Origin: Prorocentrum cordatum
Lineage: Eukaryota > Sar > Dinophyceae > Prorocentrales > Prorocentraceae
NCBI GenBank assembly: GCA_963575745.1
Contig: CAUYUJ010003681.1
Coordinates: forward strand, 245,063-309,062
DNA: 64,000 bases
Reading direction: 5' to 3'
Positions 34,971-45,770 of the stretch are shown in pieces. Both the position numbers and the translations under genes were made by a program. The notes beneath the pieces are model-generated. The model was not told the origin of the DNA. It worked only from the letters and a program-made list of their open reading frames with translations, and ran no database searches. Positions within the stretch are counted from its first letter, which is position 1. Each line of letters opens with the position of its first letter.

Positions 34971-35678
34971 ATGTCTGTCAAACTCGACCGTGGGTATACC
35001 GCGGTCTGCATTGGTGATGCGAACGAGCGCCAGACGCCTTTCAACTCCTGGATGGTGAAGACGGAGACCGTCGACGGAGTCGAAGTTGTCAAGTGCAACA
35101 AGCAGGACAAGAAGTTCTGCTCCATGCTCAAGGGTCACTTCGCGATGCATGACTACCTGGTGAAGCTTCGGAACAAGGCTGCGGACCTTCTCATGCACCA
35201 GGCCGACGTTGCCAACGACCCCCTGGCCGACGATGGAGATTCAGACGACGGTGGTGCTGCAGAGCATCGGGTTCCCAAGAGGCCGAGAAAGGACTGCATC
35301 GACGACATCCCGAACCTGATCACTCTCGACGTCGTCTACGACGGAGGTGCTCGTTGTTCCATTCGTGTGGTGCCCGAGGCGAACCCGCGTCGCAAGCTGC
35401 GGATGGAGCTCACCAAGGAGAACATCAACCTGCTCACCAAGCAGCCAGACGACACTTCGCATGACGAATTCATTCCTGACCTTGACGGCATCGAGCACGT
35501 CGTGTGGTTGACCAGCCGCAGCTCCGTCCAGACGACCTACTACAGCGAGACCTTCGGCAGGTGGTGCACGAAATCGATGAAGGTGCGCGCTGGGCCAGAT
35601 ATGCAGGAGCGTGTGACCCGCGCCGCCAATTCCCTAGCTTTTTTTCGCTCGGAGCACCACCACGAACCCGACCAGTAG
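34971..35678 (+). CDS. Gene B: 235-aa cargo protein, unknown function
   Basis: Single open exon from MSVKLDRGYTAVCIG to SEHHHEPDQ. ATG at 34971 is chosen because the spliced-leader relict ends 38 nt upstream. The central part (about residues 80-110) is acidic, then basic (HRVPKRPRKD), which may be a nuclear localisation signal. The last 60 residues (VVWLTSRSSVQTTYYSETFG onward) look like three beta strands followed by a helix. This is loosely reminiscent of AP2-type DNA-binding domains, but the similarity is too weak to name the family. Lies between genes A and C of element L and is transcribed in the same direction. Confidence 0.7.
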   Translation: MSVKLDRGYTAVCIGDANERQTPFNSWMVKTETVDGVEVVKCNKQDKKFCSMLKGHFAMHDYLVKLRNKAADLLMHQADVANDPLADDGDSDDGGAAEHRVPKRPRKDCIDDIPNLITLDVVYDGGARCSIRVVPEANPRRKLRMELTKENINLLTKQPDDTSHDEFIPDLDGIEHVVWLTSRSSVQTTYYSETFGRWCTKSMKVRAGPDMQERVTRAANSLAFFRSEHHHEPDQ

Positions 35679-35950
35679 GGACACTGGCTGGGGCTATGGC
35701 AGACGATGGGCGTCAAGCCACTACGCGCAGTCGGTGTCGTGCGACGGTACATACTAAACTCGTACCATTTCATCGCACGGTACCGTTCAGTATGCGTCCT
35801 GATGTGGGTGCAGGCATCCTACACACAGCTAGTTGATGGTAAGGTCGAGGGGGCGACCTCGTGAAAAAAACATCATCTTAGTCAACACCACCATCACCAA
35901 TCATGTCCCAAGCAGGTACAAGTTTGACGTCATAGCGCCAACCCATCAGC

Positions 35951-36208
35951 GAAGCATGAGATGTTCGAACTAGCCAGCGGCTAGTTCGAGCAATTGCTCG
36001 AACTAGCCAGCGTCATGTTCGAGCAATTCCTCGAACTAGCCAGCGTCATGTTCGAACTCACCACTCCATCATGATCAGATGGAGTGAACACACGGAGGTT
36101 GGTTCGAACTAGCCAGCGTCATGTTCGAGCAATTGCTCGAACATGACGCTGGATAGTTCGAGCAATTGCTCGAACTAGCCGCTGGATAGTTCGAACATCT
36201 TGTGCTTC
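35951..36208. mobile_element. Foldback element with about 78-bp arms between genes B and C
   Basis: The left arm begins GAAGCATGAGATGTTCGAAC and the right arm ends GTTCGAACATCTTGTGCTTC. Each arm contains the palindrome TTCGAGCAATTGCTCGAA or a variant and the word CTAGCCAGCGTCATG. The short centre (CACCACTCCATCATGATCAG) is unrelated. Probably a MITE inside element L, or a multi-site regulatory palindrome array. Confidence 0.78.
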
Positions 36209-36486
36209 TAATGGTATGTCCCGTCTGACTGTGACGGCCGACTCCATAAGTGAAGATCTGGCTCGCCCTTCAGCATCATCGTCATCCTCCTCGTCCTCGT
36301 CATCGGTATCCTCATCATCCTCCTGGTCATCATCCTCCTTCTATCCCTCCTGTTCACTCACCACCCTCCTGAACTCATCACCCTCCTATATGAGCACGAA
36401 ACACAGCCCACATCCTGCCATAAATCTTCGTTCTCAGGCCGCCCCCGCCCCCAAACCAAATCAGGATAAATCAGGTCGGGCCTCCG

Positions 36487-36507
36487 CCTTAGCCATTTTG
36501 GCCCAAA
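36487..36507 (+). other. DinoSL relict upstream of gene C
   Basis: CCTTAGCCATTTTGGCCCAA matches DinoSL at all but two of its first 20 positions. It ends 65 nt before the ATG of gene C. The clearest relict in the window. Confidence 0.82.
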
Positions 36508-36571
36508 TCCCCGTCTGAACGTCGCCGTGCTTTGTATACACTGTGAGGGCTTGCACTGTACGTCAGGCACG

Positions 36572-38364
36572 ATGGCTGCGCCCCAACGTCCTGCTGATGC
36601 GCTTATCAACATGTTGAGGCAGAGAGTCGGTTTCATTAATTCTCAGCTCGCTGCGGGTGTTCAGCTCGCTGGGATGATGGACGGGCAAGCGACTGCAGTG
36701 ATCTCGGACATCCAAAACACGGTTGGCCTCGACATACCCGCCGCGACCTTAGTGACCCAAGAGGTCACGGGTGGACCGTGGACGCCAACCCAGAAGAGTC
36801 GGATCGCTCTTGCCCTCTCGAATCAAGTGGCTCATGGAGCACCGACGGCAGGACGGAATCGAGCAGTGCAGAATGTCCCTGCACTCGAACACTTCTTCAC
36901 CATCGACGATTGGCAGACGATCGAGAATCCAGACTTCTCTTGGGACCCGAAGTTGAAGATCGTCGGGGAACGGATGTGGAAACTCGGTATCACATGCCCT
37001 TCGGAATCATGCCTCAAGCGAAGCATTGCGATAGTGTGTTACAAGGGGGGTAAAGGCCCAGTGCATCCTACCGAGATGGTGGCGATGGCCCAGACCCTGA
37101 AGCGGATCATCAAGGGTATCGACAATGCGAGCACGGGCTGGCCGTTCCACCACATTCCGACCTACCCTATGGATCCGACTGCGCTCCCCCCTGGAGTCTA
37201 CGAGCTCGCCTTCCAGTCGACGGCTGGCCCGATCACCCCGCCTGATTGGAACCATGCCGACTTTGATAATGTGGTCAGGCACGTGCCCATCAGGAAGACC
37301 CACAAGGAGCTGAGGCCTGACCAGAACTCTGCGATCGTCCCCTTCGGCAACCCCTCTCCACCGAGGCCCCCCCAATCGCTGCAGAGCATGTTCGTTGACC
37401 CGAACCAAGCCATGGCTATGCTGGGTGGAATCATGAGTGCTGCCATGGGCCGTGGGTTCCCAGGAGGCGGCCTGGGGCCTCCAGGAGGCGACCAGGGCCA
37501 ATCGCAGGCGGGCTTGATTCAGTTCTGCGAGCCCGCGTCGAGGAGGCTGGCCAGCAAACGCTCGTTGTCGGCTACCACGCTGCCGCTCATGGGTCATGGT
37601 GGTGCTGACGACATCGCCAAGCTGTCCGACGTGGACTCCGAGGCGGCCTCTGGAGCGGCTCCAAGCGTGGTTGCTGGTGGTATCCTCGCCCCTGCTGGTG
37701 TCGCAGCCCCAACCACGGCAGCGACAGCCGCCCCAGCCCTCGCGTCCAAGACGGACCTCGACGAGGCAGAGGCCCTCGAGCAACAGTTCATCGACGCTGC
37801 CACTTCGAAGGGCAAGGCCAAGGGCAAGGCCAAGGGCAAGGCCAAGGGCAAGGCCAAGGGCAAGGCCAAGCCCAAGGCCAAGCCCAAGTCCCCTGCCTCG
37901 CCCAAGGACTCCACGCCGAAGGCCAAGGTCAAGGTCGATGCCACGCGCACCCCAGGCAGTGGACCCCCCCGCCCCCGACGCCGATCACTCCCCCTCTAGC
38001 CCCTAGGAGAAGGATTGGAACGGGGAGGAATGAAGGATGGACGACGGAATCAAGGATGAGGGCCCCCTTTCCCCTTCTTCTCAACCCCCCTACTGCTCCT
38101 TCTCTGGGTGTGAGGGGGACGAACGGCGTCGGGGGCAGGGGGTCCACACCCGCAGGCAAGCTCAAGACCTTCGATTACAAGCAGTGGCTCAACCCCAAGG
38201 ACATCTTGGGGCGCTCGCGCAATGCTTTCACGTGCCGCGCGTACAAGGGCGCCCAGGCAGCTGCGAGGAGTATGGGTTGGAGCGATGAGGAAGCTATCAC
38301 GGTGGCCCGCATCGCACTGGGCAAGGCGGGCGAGGTATACACAAAGCATGGGCACAAGAAGTGA
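36572..38364 (+). CDS. Gene C: about 530-aa cargo protein with Lys/Ala-rich tail, unknown function
   Basis: Exon 1 is 36572-37955 and exon 2 is 38156-38364. The 200-bp intron starts GC (CCAG|GCAG) and ends GCAG|GC. Joining gives TRTPGKLKTFDYKQWLNPKD and stays in frame to the TGA. Residues about 1-260 are a globular region (helical start, then PALEHFFTIDDWQTIENPDF). The middle is low complexity, with Gly/Pro and Ala-rich linkers. Residues about 411-445 repeat GKAK/PKAK, like a histone-H1-type tail and probably nucleic-acid binding. The conserved-looking end runs AFTCRAYKGAQAAARSMGWS to KHGHKK. ATG at 36572 rather than 36527 is preferred because the codon context follows the spliced-leader relict. 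No family named. Confidence 0.72.
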
Positions 38365-38799
38365 TGAGGGGCACACCCCAGTATGAGAATTCGTTGCTGG
38401 CATTTGTGTCCGATGATGGTCTCCAGGTCTCCAGGGAGCTCGAGGCCTTACCTGCATGCACGTTGGTTCAGCTGTGGGTAGACACAGTGCGTCGTACACT
38501 CGAGCGTTGCAAATCTAGACCATGGGCGTCGTGCGCTTTGAAGCGCGCCGCGCTCGAGGACAGGCATAGACCTGCGTCTGTCAGTACCTGGCTCACTCCT
38601 CGTATAAGCTGGCGGGCGCAAGAGACAACACTGATCCTTGCTAGTGGGCGCAAGGGACAACACTGAACCTTGCTAACTCTGTTGGGCCACAGTAGTGCAG
38701 CAGTTACAAGTAGCGTAGGACAAAAAAACGAATCATCGCCATCACCATCCCCATCATCATACCATCATCACAAGCACCACCACCCTCATACCCTCAGTC

Positions 38800-39090
38800 T
38801 CGCGTATTTCCGACTACACACACGCATATTCTTTCACACAGACTCACTTACGCTCAGACCACTCATACACAGACTCGCCCACAGTCAGAACTACTCACAG
38901 CTCGCACGGACTCGCTCATAGTCGGACCACTCACACTCACATTTACTCCGCCTCAGACTCGCTTGCGCACATATTCACTCGCACGCAGACCGACTCACAC
39001 TCAGATTCGCTGATACCCGACTCACTCGGTCAGACTCAGACTCTCACACGCAGACTCACTCACACTCAGACTCAAACATGCTCATACTCA
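38800..39090. repeat. Degenerate CAGACTCACTCACA repeat
   Basis: Imperfect tandem copies of ACTCACTCACACTCAGACT. Lies between gene C and the transposase gene. No coding sequence. Confidence 0.8.
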
Positions 39091-39243
39091 GACGGCCCAT
39101 GGCCACCGTGACGCAATCCCGAGTGCAAAGGACATGCTATAGATGTTGCTGGCTCCGTTGAACCCGTCGCCGCGGGGAACAACCAGACTGACATTCTAAC
39201 ACTGTCGGCCTCCTCCCCTCCAGGCTCCTCCCCCCCTCCTTCC

Positions 39244-39264
39244 CGCAGCCGTTTTGGCTGAAGG
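39244..39264 (+). other. DinoSL relict upstream of the element L transposase
   Basis: CCGCAGCCGTTTTGGCTGAA followed by G matches DinoSL at 18 of 21 positions. It ends 73 nt before the ATG at 39337. Confidence 0.72.
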
Positions 39265-39336
39265 CTTTGAGCTTCGCCACTCGTTGTGATATGACGTCCA
39301 TACATATTACTTCCTTACAGATTTCAAGACACACCA

Positions 39337-41559
39337 ATGTCTAAGCGACAGAAACTTGCCGACTGGGGGAAAGATGCTTACGTTTCTGCTTCAGCAATGT
39401 CAAAGCTTTTAAACACCGTCGAGGCTGAGGGCTTACCAGACGCCTTCTCTCCGAGCTCCATCGCGAGGGACAGGATTCGCACGGCGTCGCAAATGACAGA
39501 TTTTGGGCCACTGGTACAAGCTATATCTGTTCCTTGCGGAGAGTCCTCATTGGATCTGTGGGTTCAACACCCATTTGCATTTCTGCAGGTGGCTGCACGG
39601 GAATCCATTCCATTCAATCGCTTCCTGAGAGAAGCCTTGGATAAGAGCTCGAACCAGCTATCTATTTGCATATACAACGACGAAATAACTCCTGGTAATC
39701 CTATAAAAGAGGCAAATAAAAGAAAGCTGCAAGCCATTTACAACGCACCCACACTGGCGATGTAGGACCATGGGGTTCCCTCCTCATTTCCCGTATCACC
39801 CCCTCCCTCTTCGTCAATGGCCTCCTCCTCCTCCTGAGCTCTTGATCCAGAGCACGTCCTCCCCGTCATTCCTTCTTTCCCCCTCTCCCTCCACAGGGTG
39901 CTCCTTCGCCAATGTGGGTGCGTTGCCCTCTACTGGAGCGTCAGAGAATTCAACTTCCCAGCCTTGTGTTGCGAAACTTTGTGGTTCACGGCTTGTACCT
40001 TGCGCAGCACTCGAGAGAAGGAGTTCCCAGGGAATCTTTCGGAAGTGATGCGGCACGTCTTGAAGTTATTTTTTGGAAGGCCTTCCAAGGCAGACCTTCG
40101 AGATGGCATCATGTTGAAACTGGAGGGCGAGTCGGCAGCTCGCCTTGTACGTGGAGGCCTTTCGATTATGTTAGCCGATGAGAGAGCGCACAAGTTTAGC
40201 CTTGAGTGCAAAGGATCGGGAGGCCACAAAGTATGCATGCTTTGCAAGAACGTGATCAATACTAGCTCAACTAGGTGTCCTACTGGCGTTGGTGGATATA
40301 TGGTGCCTATGACAGAGACGGATGTGACAAAGTTTGAGCTGCAGACTGCAAGCTCGATACGAGGTATCCAAGCGCTTCTTCGGCAAAGGTCGTTGGTCTC
40401 ACCAGGTGCACTGAAGGATCTCCAAAGCAATATTGGTTTCAACTACGTCGAAACTGGCATGCTCCAGGATCCGTTCTTGAATATTGATGTGCCTGCAGTT
40501 GTAGCATGGGATTTCATGCACCTTTATCTTTGCGACGGAGTCTTCACAGTTGAATTTAAAGCATTGATGGCGTATTTGGCACCACTCAAATTAGGAGGAA
40601 AAACGCTTGACGAATACTTGCAGCACTGGCAAAGCCCCCTGGCGTATGGAAGTGCCAAAGAGGTCTGTCGCAAGCACAAAGACAACGGTGTTGGCGGCTG
40701 CGCGAGCGAACAGCTCACCGTGGCGCCCATACTTGAAAAGTACCTGCTGGACGTCGTCTCTAAACATCCGAGTGTTTGCAGAATGGTTGTGGAGAGTGGT
40801 GTAGCTTTATGTCGCGCGGTCGCATTGGTCTCAATGGCTAACTCGGGCCTGGTTACGGGCACAGAGTTGGGCGACGCCGTGATTGGGCACCTCGAGGCCC
40901 ATAAAACAGCTTGGGGCGACTCCATCTGGAGACCTAAGCACCACTGGGCACTTCATTTGCCCGCCCAGTTCATCAGGCACCAGTGCCTGATGGGCACCTT
41001 CCTACACGAAAGGAAACATAGATTCGTCAAGAGATATGCCGACGCAAGGCACAATACCAAGAACTTCGACAAAGGCCTTATGGAGGAGGTCACATGCCAA
41101 GCGCTATATGACATTCGGTCTGAATTTCTGCGGCCAGAGTTGATGCACCCTCGTCAGGCAAGCAAAAAAATGAGAGACGTCATATGGGATATGTTCCCAC
41201 GCTTTTGGGGACAGGAGGTGGTGACATCCAAGTGTTGCAGCATACGGGCCAGAGCAGTGCAGGTGGGAGACTTAGTATCCTTTGATGATGGGCACGCCAT
41301 CTGCTTCGGCAAACTAATTTTTTTCGCAAAGTGTTGCGACTCTGTTTTCGCATGCATATCTGTATGGCCAGTGGAGCGTCTATTAGACGACAGGGTTGCC
41401 CTATGCAGGCACGAGGTTGCACCAAAGCTCGTGCACATCTCTACGGTAATCGAGTCAATGATTTTTTGGCCGTGCGATGTTGGCAAGGTGTCTCAGGTCC
41501 TTCTGTCTCCGAAATTTTTCCACAAGGTAAATGATAGCTTCTGTTTGCAGCGGGGGTGA
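39337..41559 (+). CDS. Element L DDE-type transposase
   Basis: Two open segments: 39337-about 39760 and about 39897-41559. An intron or break lies between; the exact junction is unresolved because segment 1 ends LQAIYNAPTLAM-stop while segment 2 enters near VALYWSVREF. Features in order: CIYNDEITPGN (Asp 115 of segment 1), a zinc-knuckle-like HKVCMLCKN, AWDFMHLYLCDGV (second Asp) and HWALHLPAQF, then GTFLHERKHRFVKRY (Glu). This D...CxxC...D...H-E order matches the large CACTA/Plavaka-type DDE transposases with a D-x-x-H-x-x-x-L motif and a late HE motif. Catalytic residues are inferred from pattern only. It is the 3'-most gene of element L. Segment 2 is uninterrupted for about 550 codons, so the copy may be functional if splicing is correct. 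Confidence 0.75.
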
Positions 41560-42135
41560 ACCCGCACGCGCCTCCAGCGTCCAAGCCTCCTCCTCCTCAT
41601 CATCATCGTCATCATCACCGTCACCAAGAGAAACACCACCATCATCATCATCACAATTTCCCAACATCCCCCATCTCCACGAACTGCATGTTTCACACTG
41701 TATCGTGCGCGCAATGTGCACGTGAGGCATTGCCAGACTGAAGGTATGCATGTGGGTTTGCTGCTCAGCCCGTGCGATCGCCCAAAAAAGAAAAAAAACG
41801 ATTCAATGAATGCCCGAGGCCGCCGCCCACGGAACTCTCTACAGCACTCCTCCCTCATTCCTCCTCTGCGCTGCACCGCAGGCCCGAGGCCCTGTGTCCC
41901 CAATTTCTGTCGTGAAGGTGGCGGATTCCCCCTTTTCCTACTCCGTCCTCCGTCCTCCCTCCTCCCCCCCAAACTCCTCCTCCTCCCTCCTCCTCCTTCC
42001 TTCTTTCTCCTTCCTCCTCCTCCTCCTCCTCCTCTTCTTCTTCCAGCCCCTCCTCCTCCTCCTCTTTTTCGCTTCTCGCGTCCACTTTTTTCTTCGGGGC
42101 GATGCCTTCGGCAGCGCAAAACTGAGCACAACAGA
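41560..42135. repeat. Element L 3' low-complexity sequence
   Basis: CAT triplets at about 41590-41660 and CCT-rich sequence at about 41950-42065. No gene between the transposase and the right subterminal repeats. Confidence 0.75.
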
Positions 42136-42300
42136 GCCTGGCTAACCAGGTTAGCGAACCCACGCTAAGTAGGTTAGCCCTGTAGGGCTAAGTAGGTTAG
42201 CCAGGTTAGGGTAACCTACTTGCGAACTGCTTAAGTTCAAGCCGCTATCCTAGGATAACAACCAGGTTAGCTAACCCACCTAAGCCCCCTGTGAAGTGGT
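42135..42300. repeat. Element L right subterminal repeat region
   Basis: Perfect GCTAAGTAGGTTAGC at 42164-42178 and 42187-42201, plus GGTTAGCTAACC-type words. Same motif and same orientation as at the left end (30045-30059). Confidence 0.75.
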
Positions 42301-42344
42301 TATAACCACACGATCCTGCATAGCAAGCCCCCCGACGATTCAAG
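42300..42344 (-). repeat. Element L right terminal inverted repeat
   Basis: Read inward on the minus strand it begins CTTGAATC, with GCAGGAT at 26-32 and GTTATAA at 39-45, colinear with the left end. Followed by TT. Confidence 0.8.
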
Positions 42345-42960
42345 TTGGGCCTCTTGGAAGTATTTCTGGGACCTCCTGGGACGCCACGGGGTCCTCATGG
42401 GGGCATCTTTGGGGTCTCTTGGGGCCGCTCGGGGGCCTCTTGGGGGCTTCTTGGGGGGCGCCTGGGGCCTTCAGGGACCTCTTTGCGCCTAGAGCTCGAC
42501 ATGTCCGTCCGGGTCCCTCGTCTGGGCCCGCCCTTGGAGCTGTCTTGGGAGCCTCTTCGGCAATCTTGGAGGCCTCTGGGGCTGTATCGGGGCCCTCTGG
42601 GGCCGCCCTGGGCGCTCTAGGAGGTCTCTCGGGCCGTGTTGGGGCGATCCTGGAAGCCCCCTGGGCCGTCTTGGAGCGCTGGTAAGCCGAACAGGCGAGA
42701 ACGCCAAAAACCTTCAAACATTAGAGGAACATCGCAAATTTCTGCATCTGTGGGGCCTCTTGGGAGGTCTCTTGGGGGCCTCTCGGGGAGTCTTGACGGC
42801 GCTTTGGGCTGACTGGAGGCCGTCATTGGCGTCGTGGATCGCTCTTAGACCGTCTCGGACCATGTTGAGCTCTCTTGGAGGCCACTTGGAACGCTCCTGG
42901 AGCGCTCTTGGTAGCCTGGCCGGGACCTGCCCGGGACCCTGCCGGGATACTTTTTGTCCG
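42345..42960. repeat. GGCCTCTTGG-type periodic repeat, copy 3
   Basis: Begins TTGGGCCTCTTGG directly at the element L boundary. Interrupted by a non-repetitive block (about 42680-42750). Confidence 0.8.
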
Positions 42961-43494
42961 GGGACCCGCAGGGGCGGCCCCGCGCGCGCGAACAAGACAT
43001 ATTGTTAACCAGTTGCCGGAGATCTTAGCACGCCTTTGGCCCGTTGGGCCGGCGAATTGCGACAGGACTTTCGTTTAGGCTCCGACCCCTCACGGTTCCT
43101 CGAACGTCTTGCGCAAGGCTGGCCAGCGTACCCCGACTAGATAAAGCGACATATTGTCAGAAGTGTCCCAAGTCTTTCGAGATTTATAGTTGTTGACAAG
43201 AGTGTGAAGCATTCGCGCGCGGCACCCTACGCTAGAGCACCGTCGACGACGTCGAAGTCGGCATTGGCACCGCAAGCGAGACAATGAGCTGGCGCCGGCA
43301 GGGGATGGGGGGAGGTCACTTCCTGAGCAGGGATCTCAGGCAACCGATTGCCCTGTGCTCCCCGCGCCTGAGCACTCGACGTGCCTGGAGATCTGGGTGG
43401 CAGAGGTGCCGTTCTTCCTCGGGATCCGTTCGACGATTCCTGAGCGGGCGAGGGAGGTACATCGCTGCAGAAGAAGCGCCACAAACATAAACTT

Positions 43495-43605
43495 TTGGCG
43501 CTCCGCGCGGATTTCCTGGATCCGCGCTGGGCCCCCCCCCGGCGGCGCCTCCGGTGCCGCTCCTGGCGCGCGGAGCGCGCCAGGGAGGGGGGCCCAGCGC
43601 CAGGT
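43495..43605. repeat. GC-rich foldback sequence
   Basis: CGCGCTGGGCCCCCCCC on the left pairs with GGGGGGCCCAGCGCC on the right around a GGCGCGCGGAGCGCGCC inner hairpin. Similar in plan to 4945-5057. Confidence 0.65.
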
Positions 43606-43873
43606 TCACTAGTGGAGTGCACGGCGTTCCTCCGCACCAGGTTCCTGAGGCGTCTGCGGTCGGAGAATCGGGCCGGACGAAAGGGGGGGATTGGGAAAGG
43701 GGGCGGGTACGAAATTTGCTGCATGCAGCTGGTTTCGGCCCCACAGAGAGGCGCCGGGAAAATCAGCTACGTGAGCTGATTCTCAACCCCCCTTTGCTCA
43801 AGCAGTGGCGAAGCATCCCGGCTCGCTGACAGCCCCACCAAACATTGTTCAAAGAACCTTATCTGGTTCCCAC

Positions 43874-43990
43874 GAAATGTTCTTAGAACATTTCTGGCGG
43901 GGACTGTCTTGTTTTAGCACATCGGGTTTATGTTCTAAGTACATCGCGTGTGTTCTTATAACATTTCTGGGTTCTAAGAACATGTCGTGG
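43874..43990. repeat. ATGTTCTTAGAACAT palindrome cluster
   Basis: GAAATGTTCT and AGAACATTTC flank a single base at 43874-43894. Further ATGTTCTAAG, TTCTTATAACATTTC and GGTTCTAAGAACATG follow to about 43985. No gene association seen. Confidence 0.7.
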
Positions 43991-44290
43991 TATATACGGT
44001 ATGACTTTAAGAATGCCGGGACGGTCGGTCCCTGCTCAATTTGCTATCCCCCCCTTTTCGCCCGACCCGAGAGAAGAGACTGAGTGACGGCTGCGTGGGA
44101 CTCGGCGCCGGGCTCGTCGACGGGCGCGCGCGGCCCCGGCGGCCCAGGCGGTCTGTGCTGCCCGGCGGCGGAGAGGGAGCGAGGCCGGGTTCGAAGGGGG
44201 GAAGTGAACACACAGACGCAGGGAATCGTCGATCCCCCTGAAGACATGGGAAAAGATGGGAAGGGTGGGGGGGGGGGAGACAAGAACCCA

Positions 44291-44292
<2 letters not shown>

Positions 44293-44339
<47 letters not shown>

Positions 44340-44340
44340 T
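44293..44340. repeat. (TA)n microsatellite
   Basis: Uninterrupted TA run of about 44 bp. Confidence 0.95.
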
Positions 44341-45259
44341 ATGGGAACATCTCGGGGATCCTGTTGTTCGTGTCTATTTGTTTGTGTGTCCCAGGGCCTC
44401 TTCAAAGGTGGAGCCAAGAGATAACGTCGAGCGCGCAGGCGGGAAGCAAGGGCTGGCGGGCAGGCAGGCGAGTCATGAGTCCTTGCCCTCCTCGTCGTCG
44501 TCCTCCTCGTCTCCTTCCTCCCGTTCGGCCTTCTGTTCCCCTTCATCATGCCATCTTCATTTAGGCATGGCGGAGGTTTGCTCTGCCATTGCAGCGTCCT
44601 GTGCTACGAGGGTTACTGCAGCAGGTCTTCCTGGTTCTAAGGCTCACGCCGCATCGCTGACCTCCCGGGGTCTTTCGGCTCCCCGAGAATTTGTCCACTG
44701 TCGCCACGGAGCAACGCTTGCCAATGCCAGCGTGTTCCCCCAGGGACCAGTGGAACCAGAGGTGTCCGTCAGCCTGGTGTCGGTTTCGGGCGCTCGCGTC
44801 TGCTGTTCCATAATGTGTTTATGTTGCTGCTCGATCCCATCCACATAGGAGTCTTGGTCGTGATGGTGCTGCTCCGATGGTGCTGCTGTGATGGTGGGGA
44901 TGATGCGCGCAGGCCCCGTTGGTCCCTAGTTGTCAAGTGAGGTGCCTCCCGAGAGCTCTCTGGATGCCTGTCGGAAGCTACACGCAGGGCTTCGGCACGC
45001 GCTGTCTGTCTCCCAGAGCAGATAAGTCCGTCTCCGAAGGAGGATGAAGAGGAAGGATGAGGAGGAAGGGGAGGAGGATGGACGAGGAGGGAGGAAGGGT
45101 CGCAAGGGCAGGTGTACAAGAGGACCAGAGCTTGTCACGCAATCAAGATCAAGACAGCTGGGCATTATGGTTGTTGTTGCTGTGAGAAACTGGATTCATC
45201 GCGCTTCGCCGGGTGCACGTCCACAGCGCGCAGGGCATGGGCATTTGGATGTCTCCTGT

Positions 45260-45770
45260 GAGCCTATTGGAGGCCTCTTGGGGGCTTCTTGGGGTCGGGC
45301 TTCTTGGGCCATCTTGACACCTTCGGCGGCGTCGTGGGCCGTCTTCGGACGCTTTGGAGCCGTCTGGCGCATTCGGAGGCCCTTTTGTGGCGGCCTCTTT
45401 GGAGCCGTTTTGGGGGCCTCCTGGGCTGGGCCACCTTGGAGCCCTCTTGGTCCGTTTCGAGGCCCTCTTGAGTGCTTCCTTGGCCGTCTTGGGGCCCTCT
45501 TGGAGGCTTCTCGGGCCGCCTTGGAGCGATCTTCGGGTCCTCCTGGGCCGTCTTGGACGCTTTCAAATCCAGAATGTGCATCTGCTGAACACGCCAGCCT
45601 CCCAAGAGAATGTGGCGATCACTGCTGGTTGGGGCCCTCTTGGGAGTTCTCTTGGAGCCTTCTGGGGGCGTCTTGAAGGCTTCCCTGGCTGTCGTGAGAC
45701 CATCTTGGGCCGTCTTGTAACCTCCTTGGGCCAGTTCGAGGCCGTCTGAGGCCGTCCGGGAGCCCGGGGG
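45260..45770. repeat. GGCCTCTTGG-type periodic repeat, copy 4
   Basis: Same 10-nt periodicity as the other arrays, with a non-repetitive block at about 45565-45625. Ends near the presumed edge of the DIRS-like retroelement. Confidence 0.8.

Larger units (their letters stand above)
29735..42344 (+). mobile_element. Element L: 12.6-kb DNA transposon with cargo genes
   Basis: Both termini start CTTGAATC. The first 45 positions of the two inverted ends align without gaps at 31 positions, including GCTT, GCAGGAT and GTTATAA. The bases TT flank both sides as a possible 2-bp target duplication. GGGCCTCTTGG words border both ends, so it appears to sit in a GGCCTCTTGG array. Subterminal GCTAAGTAGGTTAGC copies lie at both ends. 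Inside are four same-strand genes: A (30261-33722), B (34971-35678), C (36572-38364) and a DDE-type transposase (39337-41559). Large size, subterminal repeats and transposase type recall CACTA/Plavaka-like elements, but the termini do not start CACTA. A new family is my inference. Confidence 0.8.
42965..45255. other. No gene recognised; scattered foldbacks
   Basis: Holds a GC-rich hairpin (43495-43605), palindromes around 43874, and a TA run (44293-44340). Open frames lack domains. Confidence 0.45.
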
